Shown: in pieces, positions 8,586 through 16,284 of the stretch
How the letters are laid out: each line of letters begins with the position of its first letter
Numbering within the stretch: the first letter of the stretch is position 1
NCBI RefSeq assembly: GCF_002741075.1
Contig: NZ_CP016634.1
Coordinates: 760,501-824,500, forward strand
Source of the DNA: Pseudomonas putida
GTDB taxonomy: Bacteria; Pseudomonadota; Gammaproteobacteria; Pseudomonadales; Pseudomonadaceae
DNA: 64,000 bases
Direction: 5' to 3'
Position numbers and translations under genes: made by a program
Notes under the pieces: model-generated
What the model saw: the letters and a program-made list of their open reading frames with translations, nothing else
Databases searched by the model: none
Told to the model about the DNA's origin: nothing

Positions 8586-9500
8586 TCATTCGGATGCAAA
8601 CGGCGGTCTTTCCGCGAACCATGCCACCGCCAACTCCTTGAACGCCTCAGCCGAAGGCGTCAGCGGATAGCGCTGATCATGCGCCAGTACGATGCTATGC
8701 GTGGGCAATTTTTCCTCGGTCGGCCGACATACCAGCGCTTGACCGTCATAACTGCGGTCACCAAATGGCCGGGTGTAAATCAGTGCAACGCCAAACCCAT
8801 TTGCGACGAGGCTACGCTGCAACTCGAACGTGCGCACACGGTGCACGACGGCGGGTGTCAGATCGTAAAAGCTGAACAGGTCCAGCACATGCTGCCAACT
8901 TTGGGCCTGATCGGTGACGACCAAGGTGTATTCGGACAGCGCCTTGAGACTGACACGCGACTGTTTGGCCAGTGGGTGATCGGCTGACAGCAGCACCTGG
9001 GCGGTCAACTGACACAGTTGAGTGCATTGAGTGTTCGGCGGTAAACCCAGGTCGTAGGTGATCGCCAACTCTATCGCCCCCTCAGCAAGCCGCTTGCCAA
9101 CATAATCGAAGCTGCCATCGCGCATATCGACAGTGACCCTTGGGCAGGACTCCTGCATCCGTCGCACGATTTGTGGCAGGCAGTAGGGCGCCAGGTCTTC
9201 AAAGCATCCGACCACCAATTCCCCGATGCACTCGCCTGCGTTGGTATTGATCTCGGCAAAGGTCTGAGCCTCTGCCAGCACGCGACGGGCCTGGACCATG
9301 ACACTACGACCGAAAGGGGTTAGCGATATGCCAAGGCCACGTTGGCGGATGAAGATGGATTGACCCAGTACCTCTTCCAGTTCGGTGATGGCCGCCGAGA
9401 TGGAGGGTTGTGAAACATGAAGCTCCATGGCGGCAGTGGTCAGGTTTCCGTGCTTGGCCGCTGCGAGCGCATAGCGAAGCTGCCGCAGTGTGAACTTCAT
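8586..9500 (-). CDS. LysR-type transcriptional regulator of the betaine/lyase cassette
   Basis: A 304-residue LysR protein. The N-terminal winged helix-turn-helix has the usual form (LRQLRYALAAAKHGNLTTAA, then VSQPSISAAITELE) in residues 1-60, followed by an inducer-binding domain of periplasmic-binding type (about 90-295). It is transcribed away from the ABC transporter/lyase operon, with a 174-base shared control region. This is the standard LysR arrangement, so it probably senses the transported compound or its breakdown product and activates the operon. The effector is not deducible from sequence. Confidence 0.88.
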   Translation of the reverse strand: MKFTLRQLRYALAAAKHGNLTTAAMELHVSQPSISAAITELEEVLGQSIFIRQRGLGISLTPFGRSVMVQARRVLAEAQTFAEINTNAGECIGELVVGCFEDLAPYCLPQIVRRMQESCPRVTVDMRDGSFDYVGKRLAEGAIELAITYDLGLPPNTQCTQLCQLTAQVLLSADHPLAKQSRVSLKALSEYTLVVTDQAQSWQHVLDLFSFYDLTPAVVHRVRTFELQRSLVANGFGVALIYTRPFGDRSYDGQALVCRPTEEKLPTHSIVLAHDQRYPLTPSAEAFKELAVAWFAERPPFASE

Positions 9501-9674
9501 AGGTTTTACCTTTGTGATGCATCAGTACTTATTATTTTATCCTTTTTTAGGGTTATGAAATATTTCTCCCACGCAGTGCTTACCAAGGCAAGGTTCGTCA
9601 GTCAGTCTGGCGTCCCTCTTTGGGCCGGATGCCCTCGACTGCTGCAATCAATGTTCTTGTTTGGGAGCGTCACA
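9501..9674. promoter_or_regulatory. Divergent control region, LysR gene versus transporter operon
   Basis: An AT-rich island (about 9505-9570) lies in otherwise GC-rich DNA. It contains a perfect palindrome TGATGCATCA at 9515-9524 next to the LysR start, a candidate autoregulatory site. No clear sigma-70 hexamer pair stands out. The transporter ATG is at 9675, with GGGAGCG about six bases upstream. Confidence 0.4.
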
Positions 9675-10643
9675 ATGACAATTACAAAGGCTCTGCTGAC
9701 CACGACACTTTCTCTCGGGCTGCTGGCGTCCGCTGGGGTCAGCCAGGCGGCCGGCTGGTGCGAGTCTGGCAAGCCGGTGAAATTCGCCGGCTTGAACTGG
9801 GAAAGCGGGATGCTGCTCACCGATGTGATGCAGTTCGTGCTGAAAAATGGTTATGGCTGTGATACCGACAGCCTGCCGGGTAATTCCATTTCCATGGAAA
9901 ACGCCTTGAGCAGCAACGATATCCAGGTGTTTGCCGAAGAGTGGGTAGGGCGCAGCGAGGTCTGGAACAAGGCTGCGGCGGCCGGCAAGGTCGTCGGCAT
10001 CGGTTCGCCGGTGGTTGGCGCGGTCGAAGGCTGGTATGTGCCGCGTTACGTGATCGAAGGCGATGCCGGGCGCAATCTCGAAGCCAAGGCGCCGAACCTC
10101 AAGAGCATCGCCGATCTGAAGCAATACGCCCAGGTCTTCAAGGACCCGGAGGAACCGGACAAGGGGCGCTTCTACAATTGCCCGGCCGGTTGGACCTGTG
10201 AGCTGGACAACAGCGAAATGCTCAAGCGTTACGGCCTGGAAAACGCCTATACCAACTTCCGCCCGGGCACCGGCCCGGCACTGGATGCCGCCGTCCTGTC
10301 GAGCTACAAGCGTGGCGAGCCGATCCTGTTCTATTACTGGTCGCCGACGCCGATGATGGGCCAGGCCGACCTGGTCAAGCTGGACGAGCAACCAGGTGTG
10401 GATAAATCCGTGACCATCAAGGTGGGGGTGTCGAAGGCCTTCCACGAGCAGGCACCGGAACTGGTGGCGGTGCTGGAAAAGATCAATCTGCCGATCGACC
10501 TGCTGAACCAGAACCTGGCGCGCATGAGCAAGGACCGTATCGAGTCGCCCGAGCTGGCCAGGTTGTTCCTCAAGGAACACCCCGAAGTCTGGCACAGCTG
10601 GGTCAGCGAAGACGCCGCCAAAAAGGTAGGCGCAGCACTCTGA
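9675..10643 (+). CDS. OpuAC/ProX-type ABC transporter substrate-binding protein
   Basis: A 322-residue periplasmic protein. The signal peptide covers residues 1-26 (hydrophobic TTTLSLGLLASAGV, then SQAA before GW). The mature part is an OpuAC domain. Tryptophans at 42, 90, 120 and 222 (NWESG, EEWVGR, EGWYVP, YYWSPT) are placed as expected for the aromatic cage that holds a quaternary ammonium group in glycine betaine, choline and carnitine binders. Cysteines near 29, 62, 169 and 175 may form disulfides. The frame is open to 9417, but only the ATG at 9675 gives an export signal. It is the first gene of the operon. Similar proteins (HutX type) are linked to histidine, so a histidine-derived betaine is a reasonable guess. 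Confidence 0.85.
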   Translation: MTITKALLTTTLSLGLLASAGVSQAAGWCESGKPVKFAGLNWESGMLLTDVMQFVLKNGYGCDTDSLPGNSISMENALSSNDIQVFAEEWVGRSEVWNKAAAAGKVVGIGSPVVGAVEGWYVPRYVIEGDAGRNLEAKAPNLKSIADLKQYAQVFKDPEEPDKGRFYNCPAGWTCELDNSEMLKRYGLENAYTNFRPGTGPALDAAVLSSYKRGEPILFYYWSPTPMMGQADLVKLDEQPGVDKSVTIKVGVSKAFHEQAPELVAVLEKINLPIDLLNQNLARMSKDRIESPELARLFLKEHPEVWHSWVSEDAAKKVGAAL

Positions 10644-10655
10644 GCCTGTGGGGTC

Positions 10656-10673
10656 GTCCGGCTTCTGCCGGAC
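10656..10673 (+). other. Intercistronic hairpin after the binding-protein gene
   Basis: A perfect stem GTCCGGC / GCCGGAC with a TTCT loop lies 12 bases after the stop codon, in the 75-base gap before the permease. There is no T-run. Such stems protect the upstream mRNA and raise the level of binding protein over permease and ATPase. Confidence 0.6.
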
Positions 10674-10718
10674 AGGCCACGCGAGGGTCCGCTCCATGCA
10701 CTTGCTCGAGACAATTCC

Positions 10719-11570
10719 ATGTTTCCGAAAAACTTCACGTTTTCCATTGCCGACTGGGTCAATGGCTGGGTCGATGCGCTGGTAAGCAACTACGGTGACG
10801 TGTTCCGGCACATCTCCGACACCCTGTTGTGGGCCATCGTCAACCTCGAAGGCCTGCTACGCGCAACACCTTGGTGGCTGGTCCTGGCCATCGTCGCGGG
10901 GATTGCCTGGCACTCCACCCGTAAAGTCGTGACCACGGCAGTGATCGTCGGCTTGCTGTTCCTGGTCGGTGCGGTAGGCCTGTGGGACAAGCTGATGCAG
11001 ACCCTGGCGTTGATGCTGGTGGCCACGCTGATCTCGGTCCTGGTCGGCATTCCGCTGGGTGTCCTTTCGGCGCGTAACGATCGGCTGCGGGCGGTGCTGA
11101 TGCCATTGCTCGACATCATGCAGACCATGCCCAGCTTCGTGTACCTGATTCCGGTACTGATGCTGTTCGGCCTGGGCAAGGTGCCGGCGATCTTTGCCAC
11201 TGTCATCTATGCCGCTCCGCCGCTCATTCGCCTGACCGATCTGGGCATTCGCCAGGTGGACGGCGAGGTCATGGAGGCGATCAATGCCTTTGGTGCCAAT
11301 CGCCTGCAACAACTGTTCGGCGTGCAGTTGCCACTGGCATTGCCGAGCATCATGGCTGGCATCAACCAGACCACCATGATGGCCCTGTCGATGGTGGTCA
11401 TCGCCTCGATGATCGGTGCGCGTGGCCTGGGTGAAGATGTGCTGGTCGGCATCCAGACCCTGAACGTGGGCCGCGGCCTCGAAGCGGGCCTGGCCATCGT
11501 GATTCTGGCGGTCGTGATCGACCGTATTACCCAGGCCTATGGCCGGCCACGGCATGGGGTGGGCAAATGA
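10719..11570 (+). CDS. ProW-type ABC transporter permease
   Basis: A 283-residue inner-membrane protein with about six to seven hydrophobic segments and a BPD_transp_1 domain from about 90 onward. The EAA loop is seen as [23 protein letters not shown] near residues 186-208, where the ATPase docks. The N-terminal soluble stretch of about 40 residues is typical of ProW/HutW relatives. The stop overlaps the ATPase start (ATGA), so expression is coupled. It forms the channel for the compound bound by the preceding protein. Confidence 0.9.
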   Translation: MFPKNFTFSIADWVNGWVDALVSNYGDVFRHISDTLLWAIVNLEGLLRATPWWLVLAIVAGIAWHSTRKVVTTAVIVGLLFLVGAVGLWDKLMQTLALMLVATLISVLVGIPLGVLSARNDRLRAVLMPLLDIMQTMPSFVYLIPVLMLFGLGKVPAIFATVIYAAPPLIRLTDLGIRQVDGEVMEAINAFGANRLQQLFGVQLPLALPSIMAGINQTTMMALSMVVIASMIGARGLGEDVLVGIQTLNVGRGLEAGLAIVILAVVIDRITQAYGRPRHGVGK

Positions 11571-12400
11571 GCGACAAGCAGATGATGAACAAGATCGAAG
11601 TCAAGCATGTCTTCAAGGTTTTCGGTGCTCGCGCCGAAGATGCCCTGCAAATGATCCGCCAGAAAAAACCCAAGGATCAGGTGCTGGCCGAAACCGGCTG
11701 CGTGGTCGGGGTTAACGATCTCTCGCTGTCCATCGGCAGCGGCGAGATCTTCGTGATCATGGGGCTGTCGGGTTCGGGCAAGTCGACCCTGGTGCGTCAC
11801 TTCAACCGCCTGATCGAGCCGACCAGCGGCGAGATCCTGGTCGATGGCGAGAACATCCTGCAATACGACATGCAAGCCCTGCGCGAATTCCGCCGGCACA
11901 AGATCAGCATGGTGTTCCAGAGCTTCGGCCTGTTGCCGCACCGCACCGTGCTGGACAACGTCGCGTATGGCCTGAAAGTCCGTGGTGAGAGCAAGGCCAT
12001 GTGCGCCGAGCGAGCCCTGCACTGGATCAACACCGTGGGCCTCAAGGGCTACGAAAAATCGTACCCGCATCAGTTGTCGGGCGGCATGCGTCAACGCGTC
12101 GGTCTGGCTCGTGCCTTGGCCGCCGATACCGACATCATCCTCATGGACGAAGCCTTCAGCGCGCTCGATCCGCTGATTCGCGCCGAAATGCAGGACCAGT
12201 TGCTTGAGCTGCAGAAAACCCTGCACAAGACCATCGTCTTCATCACGCACGATCTGGACGAAGCGGTGCGTATCGGCAACCGGATTGCCATTCTCAAGGA
12301 CGGTCGCCTGATCCAGGTCGGTACACCGAAGGAAATCCTCTATCAGCCTGCGGACGAATACGTCGATCGTTTCGTGCAACGCCGCGTAGCTTCGCTTTAA
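11567..12400 (+). CDS. ProV-type ABC transporter ATP-binding protein
   Basis: A 277-residue ATPase. It has Walker [10 protein letters not shown] at about residues 66-74, a Q-loop in [12 protein letters not shown], signature [15 protein letters not shown], Walker [13 protein letters not shown] and switch THDLDEA. It ends soon after the ATPase fold and lacks the tandem CBS domains of osmotically regulated ProV/OpuAA. This points to a nutrient importer rather than an osmoprotectant system. It is coupled to the permease by overlap and followed after 12 bases by the lyase homologue. Confidence 0.92.
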   Translation: MSDKQMMNKIEVKHVFKVFGARAEDALQMIRQKKPKDQVLAETGCVVGVNDLSLSIGSGEIFVIMGLSGSGKSTLVRHFNRLIEPTSGEILVDGENILQYDMQALREFRRHKISMVFQSFGLLPHRTVLDNVAYGLKVRGESKAMCAERALHWINTVGLKGYEKSYPHQLSGGMRQRVGLARALAADTDIILMDEAFSALDPLIRAEMQDQLLELQKTLHKTIVFITHDLDEAVRIGNRIAILKDGRLIQVGTPKEILYQPADEYVDRFVQRRVASL

Positions 12401-12412
12401 GGAACCGCGTGT

Positions 12413-13936
12413 ATGTCGATTGCCGAAAGAATCATCATCGCCGAAGCGCCTATGCGCTGGCAGGATGTGGTAGCCGTGGCGCGGCATGGGGCGAAGCTTG
12501 AGCTGGCCCCATCGGCCTGGGCGCGGATCGAGAACGCCCAGGCGATCGTCCAGCGCATCGTTGCCAGCGGTGAGCGTGCCTATGGCGTCAACACCGGGCT
12601 TGGCGCCCTGTGCAATGTCTCGTTGCAGGACGAGCAACTCAGCCAGCTGTCGCGCAACACCTTGCTCAGCCATGCCTGTGGCGTGGGTACGGCGCTGTCG
12701 GACGAACAGACCCGGGCGATCATGTGCGCGGCGATCATCAATTTCTGCCAGGGCCGTTCCGGCCTGCAGCGCAAGGTGGTCGAGGCGCTGCTGACCCTGC
12801 TCAACCAGCGCATCACCCCGCAGGTGCCGAAACAGGGGTCGGTGGGCTACCTGACCCACATGGCCCATATCAGCATCAGCTTGCTGGGCGTCGGCCAGGT
12901 CAGCTACCGCGGCCAGATCGTCCCGGCGCAGCAAGCCTTGGCCGAGGTCGGCCTGTCACCGCTGAAACTGGGAGCCAAGGATGGTCTGTGCCTGGTCAAC
13001 GGCACCCCTTGCATGACCGGCCTGAGCTGCCTGTCCCTGGACGACGCTACGCGCTTGAGCCAATGGGCCGATGTTATCGGCGCCATGAGCTTCGAGGCCC
13101 TGCGTGGCCAGTTCGATGCTTTCGACCCTGAAATCATCGCGATGAAGCCGCACCCCGGCATGCAGCGTGTGGGCAGCAACTTGCGCCGCCTGCTGGAGGG
13201 CAGCGAGATCATTGCCAGCAGCCGTGGCATTCGCACCCAGGATGCCTTGAGCATTCGCTCGATTCCGCAGGTGCATGGCGCCGCGCGCGATCAGTTGGCC
13301 CATGCGGCGCGGCAGATCGAGACCGAACTCAACTCCACCACCGACAACCCGATGTTGCTGGGTACACCCGAGTCGTACCGGGTGGTTTCCCAGGCCAACC
13401 CGCATGGCCAGTCCGTGGCCATGGCGGCCGACTTGCTGGCCATCGCGGTGGCCGAGATCGGGGCGATTGCCGAGCGTCGTCTCGATCGCCTGATCAACCC
13501 GTTGGTCAGCGGTTTGCCGGCCTTCCTGGTCAGCCAACCGGGTGTGAATTCGGGCATGATGATTGTCCAGTACGTGGCCGCTTCACTTTGCGCAGAAAAC
13601 CGCCAGCTGGCACAACCGGCAGTGATCGACAACTACGTCACCTCCGGGCTGCAGGAGGACCACTTGAGCATGGGCACCAATGCCGGGTTGAAGCTGCACC
13701 GGGCCCTGGAGAACTGTACGCAGATCCTCGCCATCGAATACCTGTTGGCGGCCCAGGCATTCGAGTTCCTCAAGCAGCAGCGCTTTGGCGCCGGTACCCA
13801 CGTTGCCTGGCGGTTGTTGCGCGAACGGGTCCCGGCCTATGCCCAGGACCGTTGGCTGGCCCCGGATATCGCCAGCAGTGCATCGATCCTGAAGGATCCC
13901 GGCCTGCTTGGCGCTGCATTCCCCGAGCTGTTGTGA
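12413..13936 (+). CDS. HAL/PAL-superfamily lyase lacking the MIO triad
   Basis: A 507-residue homologue of histidine ammonia-lyase, full length for the family (about 510). Conserved parts include Y57 in AYGVNTGLG, the SHACGVG histidine, the NGT asparagine near 198, R282 and E415 in LQEDHLSMG. Two key sites are changed. Histidases have GSVG-ASG-DLAPLAHM; here G145 is followed directly by YLTHMAHIS, so the Ala-Ser-Gly that cyclises to the MIO electrophile is exactly absent. The catalytic tyrosine in QDPYSLR is Leu279 (QDALSIR). It therefore cannot be a normal ammonia-lyase. Ergothionase, which expels trimethylamine from ergothioneine, is a known MIO-free member of this superfamily. With a betaine-type transporter next door, a lyase releasing trimethylamine from a histidine betaine is my best inference. 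A non-catalytic or other elimination role is possible. Last gene of the operon. Confidence 0.72.
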   Translation: MSIAERIIIAEAPMRWQDVVAVARHGAKLELAPSAWARIENAQAIVQRIVASGERAYGVNTGLGALCNVSLQDEQLSQLSRNTLLSHACGVGTALSDEQTRAIMCAAIINFCQGRSGLQRKVVEALLTLLNQRITPQVPKQGSVGYLTHMAHISISLLGVGQVSYRGQIVPAQQALAEVGLSPLKLGAKDGLCLVNGTPCMTGLSCLSLDDATRLSQWADVIGAMSFEALRGQFDAFDPEIIAMKPHPGMQRVGSNLRRLLEGSEIIASSRGIRTQDALSIRSIPQVHGAARDQLAHAARQIETELNSTTDNPMLLGTPESYRVVSQANPHGQSVAMAADLLAIAVAEIGAIAERRLDRLINPLVSGLPAFLVSQPGVNSGMMIVQYVAASLCAENRQLAQPAVIDNYVTSGLQEDHLSMGTNAGLKLHRALENCTQILAIEYLLAAQAFEFLKQQRFGAGTHVAWRLLRERVPAYAQDRWLAPDIASSASILKDPGLLGAAFPELL

Positions 13937-14049
13937 CAGATGTAAGCGCCTGGCGATGGCATAGCTTCATATCGTGCGGGTCACATCCGATGTAATGTTG
14001 GCAAATTGATTCGATCGCAGGCGTGCCATCACCGCGTCGGTTTCAGAAT

Positions 14050-14156
14050 GCGCCCTGTCGCTTGGGCGCAACCCTCCGGCGCCAGGGGTGCCATGCTTGC
14101 AGGATGCCTACGGACCCACTGCGCGCAGACGCAGGGCCTAGGTACGGAGGGCGCCC
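14050..14156 (+). promoter_or_regulatory. Structured leader upstream of fdsG (possible Moco-type RNA)
   Basis: The 312 bases between the lyase and fdsG hold no gene. They do contain a hairpin GCGCCC (14050-14055) / GGGCGC (14064-14069), then CCCTCCG (14072-14078) that can pair with CGGAGGG (14145-14151) and enclose about 66 bases with further short pairings (GGGT/ACCC). A closed multi-stem RNA before a molybdenum enzyme operon recalls the molybdenum cofactor RNA motif. I cannot align it to the consensus, so the identity is a guess. Confidence 0.35.
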
Positions 14157-14248
14157 GATGACCATGTGACCGTGACATGGACGGTGCGCCGCAGCAGAAG
14201 ACGCCGGACGCTTGCCCTGCAGCGGTCCGTGATGCCGAGGTCCGCTGT

Positions 14249-14731
14249 ATGCCTGACGAGACGCTTCACCTGCCATTGATCCAGCGCGTGCTGGAGCGCT
14301 ACAAGGACACCGACGGTGCCTTGCTGCCGATCCTCCACGCCATCCAGGAAGACGTAGGCTACGTGCCTGACGACGCCGTCCCTGAAATCGCCCATGCCCT
14401 CAACCTCAGCCAGGCCGAGGTGCGCGGGGTGATCAGCTTCTATCACGATTTTCGTACCTCGCCCCCGGCGCGCCATACCTTGCGCCTGTGCCGGGCCGAG
14501 TCCTGCCAGAGCCGGGGCGCCGAGGCCCTGGCCGCGCAATTGCGCGAGCAACTGGCCTTGGATGACCACGGCACCACCGCCGATGGCGCCATCAGCCTGC
14601 GACCTGTGTACTGCCTGGGCGCGTGCGCCTGTTCGCCAGCGCTGGAACTGGACGGGCAACTGCACGCGCGTCTGACCCCTGAGCGCCTGCGGGCATTGGT
14701 CAACGGCTGCCGGGAGGAAGAAGCATGCTGA
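14249..14731 (+). CDS. fdsG: NAD-dependent formate dehydrogenase, gamma subunit
   Basis: A 160-residue NuoE/HoxE-like thioredoxin-fold subunit that carries a [2Fe-2S] cluster. The four ligands are visible: LCRAESCQSRG (near residues 75-85) and VYCLGACACSPA (near 121-132). It passes electrons from FdsA to FdsB in the cytosolic formate:NAD+ oxidoreductase. The frame extends upstream to 14177, but the ATG at 14249 gives the family start. Its end overlaps the fdsB start by seven bases. Confidence 0.9.
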   Translation: MPDETLHLPLIQRVLERYKDTDGALLPILHAIQEDVGYVPDDAVPEIAHALNLSQAEVRGVISFYHDFRTSPPARHTLRLCRAESCQSRGAEALAAQLREQLALDDHGTTADGAISLRPVYCLGACACSPALELDGQLHARLTPERLRALVNGCREEEAC

Positions 14732-16284
14732 AGCTATTCGTTCCGTGCGATTCGGTCGCCCGCGCGGTCGGCGCCGACCAGGTCGCCGACGCACTGGCCC
14801 GCGAGGCCGAACGCCGGCAGTTGCCGGTGGAGATTCAACGTACCAGCTCCCGTGGCCTCTATTGGCTGGAGCCGCTGGTCGAAGTGGAACTTGCCGGTGA
14901 GCGCCTGGGCTTTGGGCCGGTCGCGGCTGACGATGTAGCGAGCCTGCTGGATGCCTTGGCGGGCGAGCCTGGTGGTCATGCGTTGGCCCTGGGGCCCGTG
15001 GCCGAGATTGCTTACCTCAAGACCCAGCAGCGCCTGCTGTTCGCCCGAGCGGGTATCACCCGGCCACTGTCGCTGGAGGACTACCGTGCCCATGGCGGCT
15101 TCGAGGGCTTGGCCCGCGCAGTGACGCTCGATGGCGCGGACGTGGTCGCGGACGTGCTCGACTCCGGCCTGCGTGGTCGTGGTGGCGCGGCATTCCCCGC
15201 TGGCATCAAGTGGCGCACCGTGCGCGGCGCGCAGGCTGCGCAGAAGTACGTGGTCTGCAACGCCGACGAAGGCGATTCCGGCACCTTCGCCGACCGGATG
15301 CTGATGGAGGGGGACCCCTTCCTGCTGATCGAAGGCATGGCCATCGCCGGCTTGGCCGTGGGTGCCACCAAGGGCTACATCTACGTGCGCTCGGAATACC
15401 CGGATGCGATCCGCGCGCTGAACGCGGCCTTCGACATCGCCCGCGCGGCAGGCTACCTGGGCGATGACGTCGCCGGCAGCGGCCTGGCCTTCGACCTGGA
15501 AGTTCGGGTCGGCGCTGGCGCTTATATCTGCGGCGAGGAAACCGCACTGCTCGAATCCATCGAGGGCAAGCGTGGCATCGTGCGCGCCAAGCCGCCGCTG
15601 CCGGCCCTTGAAGGCCTGTTCGGCCTGCCAACCTTGGTACACAACGTACTCACCTTGGCCTCGGTGCCGGTGATCCTGGCCAAAGGCTCCGCGTTCTATC
15701 GGGACTTCGGCATGGGCCGCTCGCTGGGCACCATGCCGTTCCAGTTGGCCGGCAACATTCGCCACGGTGGCCTGGTGGAGCGCGCCTTTGGCCTCACCCT
15801 GCGCGAGCTGGTGGAAGACTACGGCGGTGGCACTGCCAGTGGTCGGCCGCTCAAGGCCGCGCAGGTCGGTGGTCCTTTGGGCGCTTGGGTACCGCCGAGC
15901 GGCTTCGACACCCCCCTGGACTACGAGGCTTTCGCCGCCATGGGCGCGATGCTGGGCCACGGCGGCGTGGTGGTGGCAGACGACACGCTGAACATGGCCA
16001 GCATGGCCCGCTTCGCCCTGCAGTTCTGCGCCGAGGAATCCTGCGGCAAATGCACCCCTTGCCGGATCGGCTCGACCCGCGGCATGGAGGTGGTGGATCG
16101 GCTGATCGCCAGCACCGACATGGCTGAGCGCGAGGATCAGGCGCTGTTGTTGCGCGATCTGTGCGACACCCTGCAGTACGGCTCGCTCTGCGCCATGGGC
16201 GGGATGACCTCGTACCCGGTGGCCAGTGCCCTCAAGTATTTCCCTGCCGACTTCGGTCTGACCACCACGGAGGCCGCCCAGTGA
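14725..16284 (+). CDS. fdsB: NAD-dependent formate dehydrogenase, beta (diaphorase) subunit
   Basis: A 519-residue NuoF-like subunit that reduces NAD+. It has an N-terminal thioredoxin-like region (about 1-110), the FMN site GRGGAAFPAGIKW (about 150), NADEGDSGTF, the nucleotide site GAGAYICGEETALLESIEG (about 265-283) and a [4Fe-4S] site ESCGKCTPCR near 437-446 with a distal cysteine in SLCAMGG. All key residues are present. Its stop codon overlaps the GTG of fdsA, so fdsG, fdsB and fdsA are translationally coupled. Confidence 0.93.
   Translation: MLKLFVPCDSVARAVGADQVADALAREAERRQLPVEIQRTSSRGLYWLEPLVEVELAGERLGFGPVAADDVASLLDALAGEPGGHALALGPVAEIAYLKTQQRLLFARAGITRPLSLEDYRAHGGFEGLARAVTLDGADVVADVLDSGLRGRGGAAFPAGIKWRTVRGAQAAQKYVVCNADEGDSGTFADRMLMEGDPFLLIEGMAIAGLAVGATKGYIYVRSEYPDAIRALNAAFDIARAAGYLGDDVAGSGLAFDLEVRVGAGAYICGEETALLESIEGKRGIVRAKPPLPALEGLFGLPTLVHNVLTLASVPVILAKGSAFYRDFGMGRSLGTMPFQLAGNIRHGGLVERAFGLTLRELVEDYGGGTASGRPLKAAQVGGPLGAWVPPSGFDTPLDYEAFAAMGAMLGHGGVVVADDTLNMASMARFALQFCAEESCGKCTPCRIGSTRGMEVVDRLIASTDMAEREDQALLLRDLCDTLQYGSLCAMGGMTSYPVASALKYFPADFGLTTTEAAQ

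Noticed and set aside
11537..12934. A 465-codon antisense frame across the ABC ATPase and lyase genes
   Set aside because: Spans two real genes on the opposite strand and lacks any recognisable motif.
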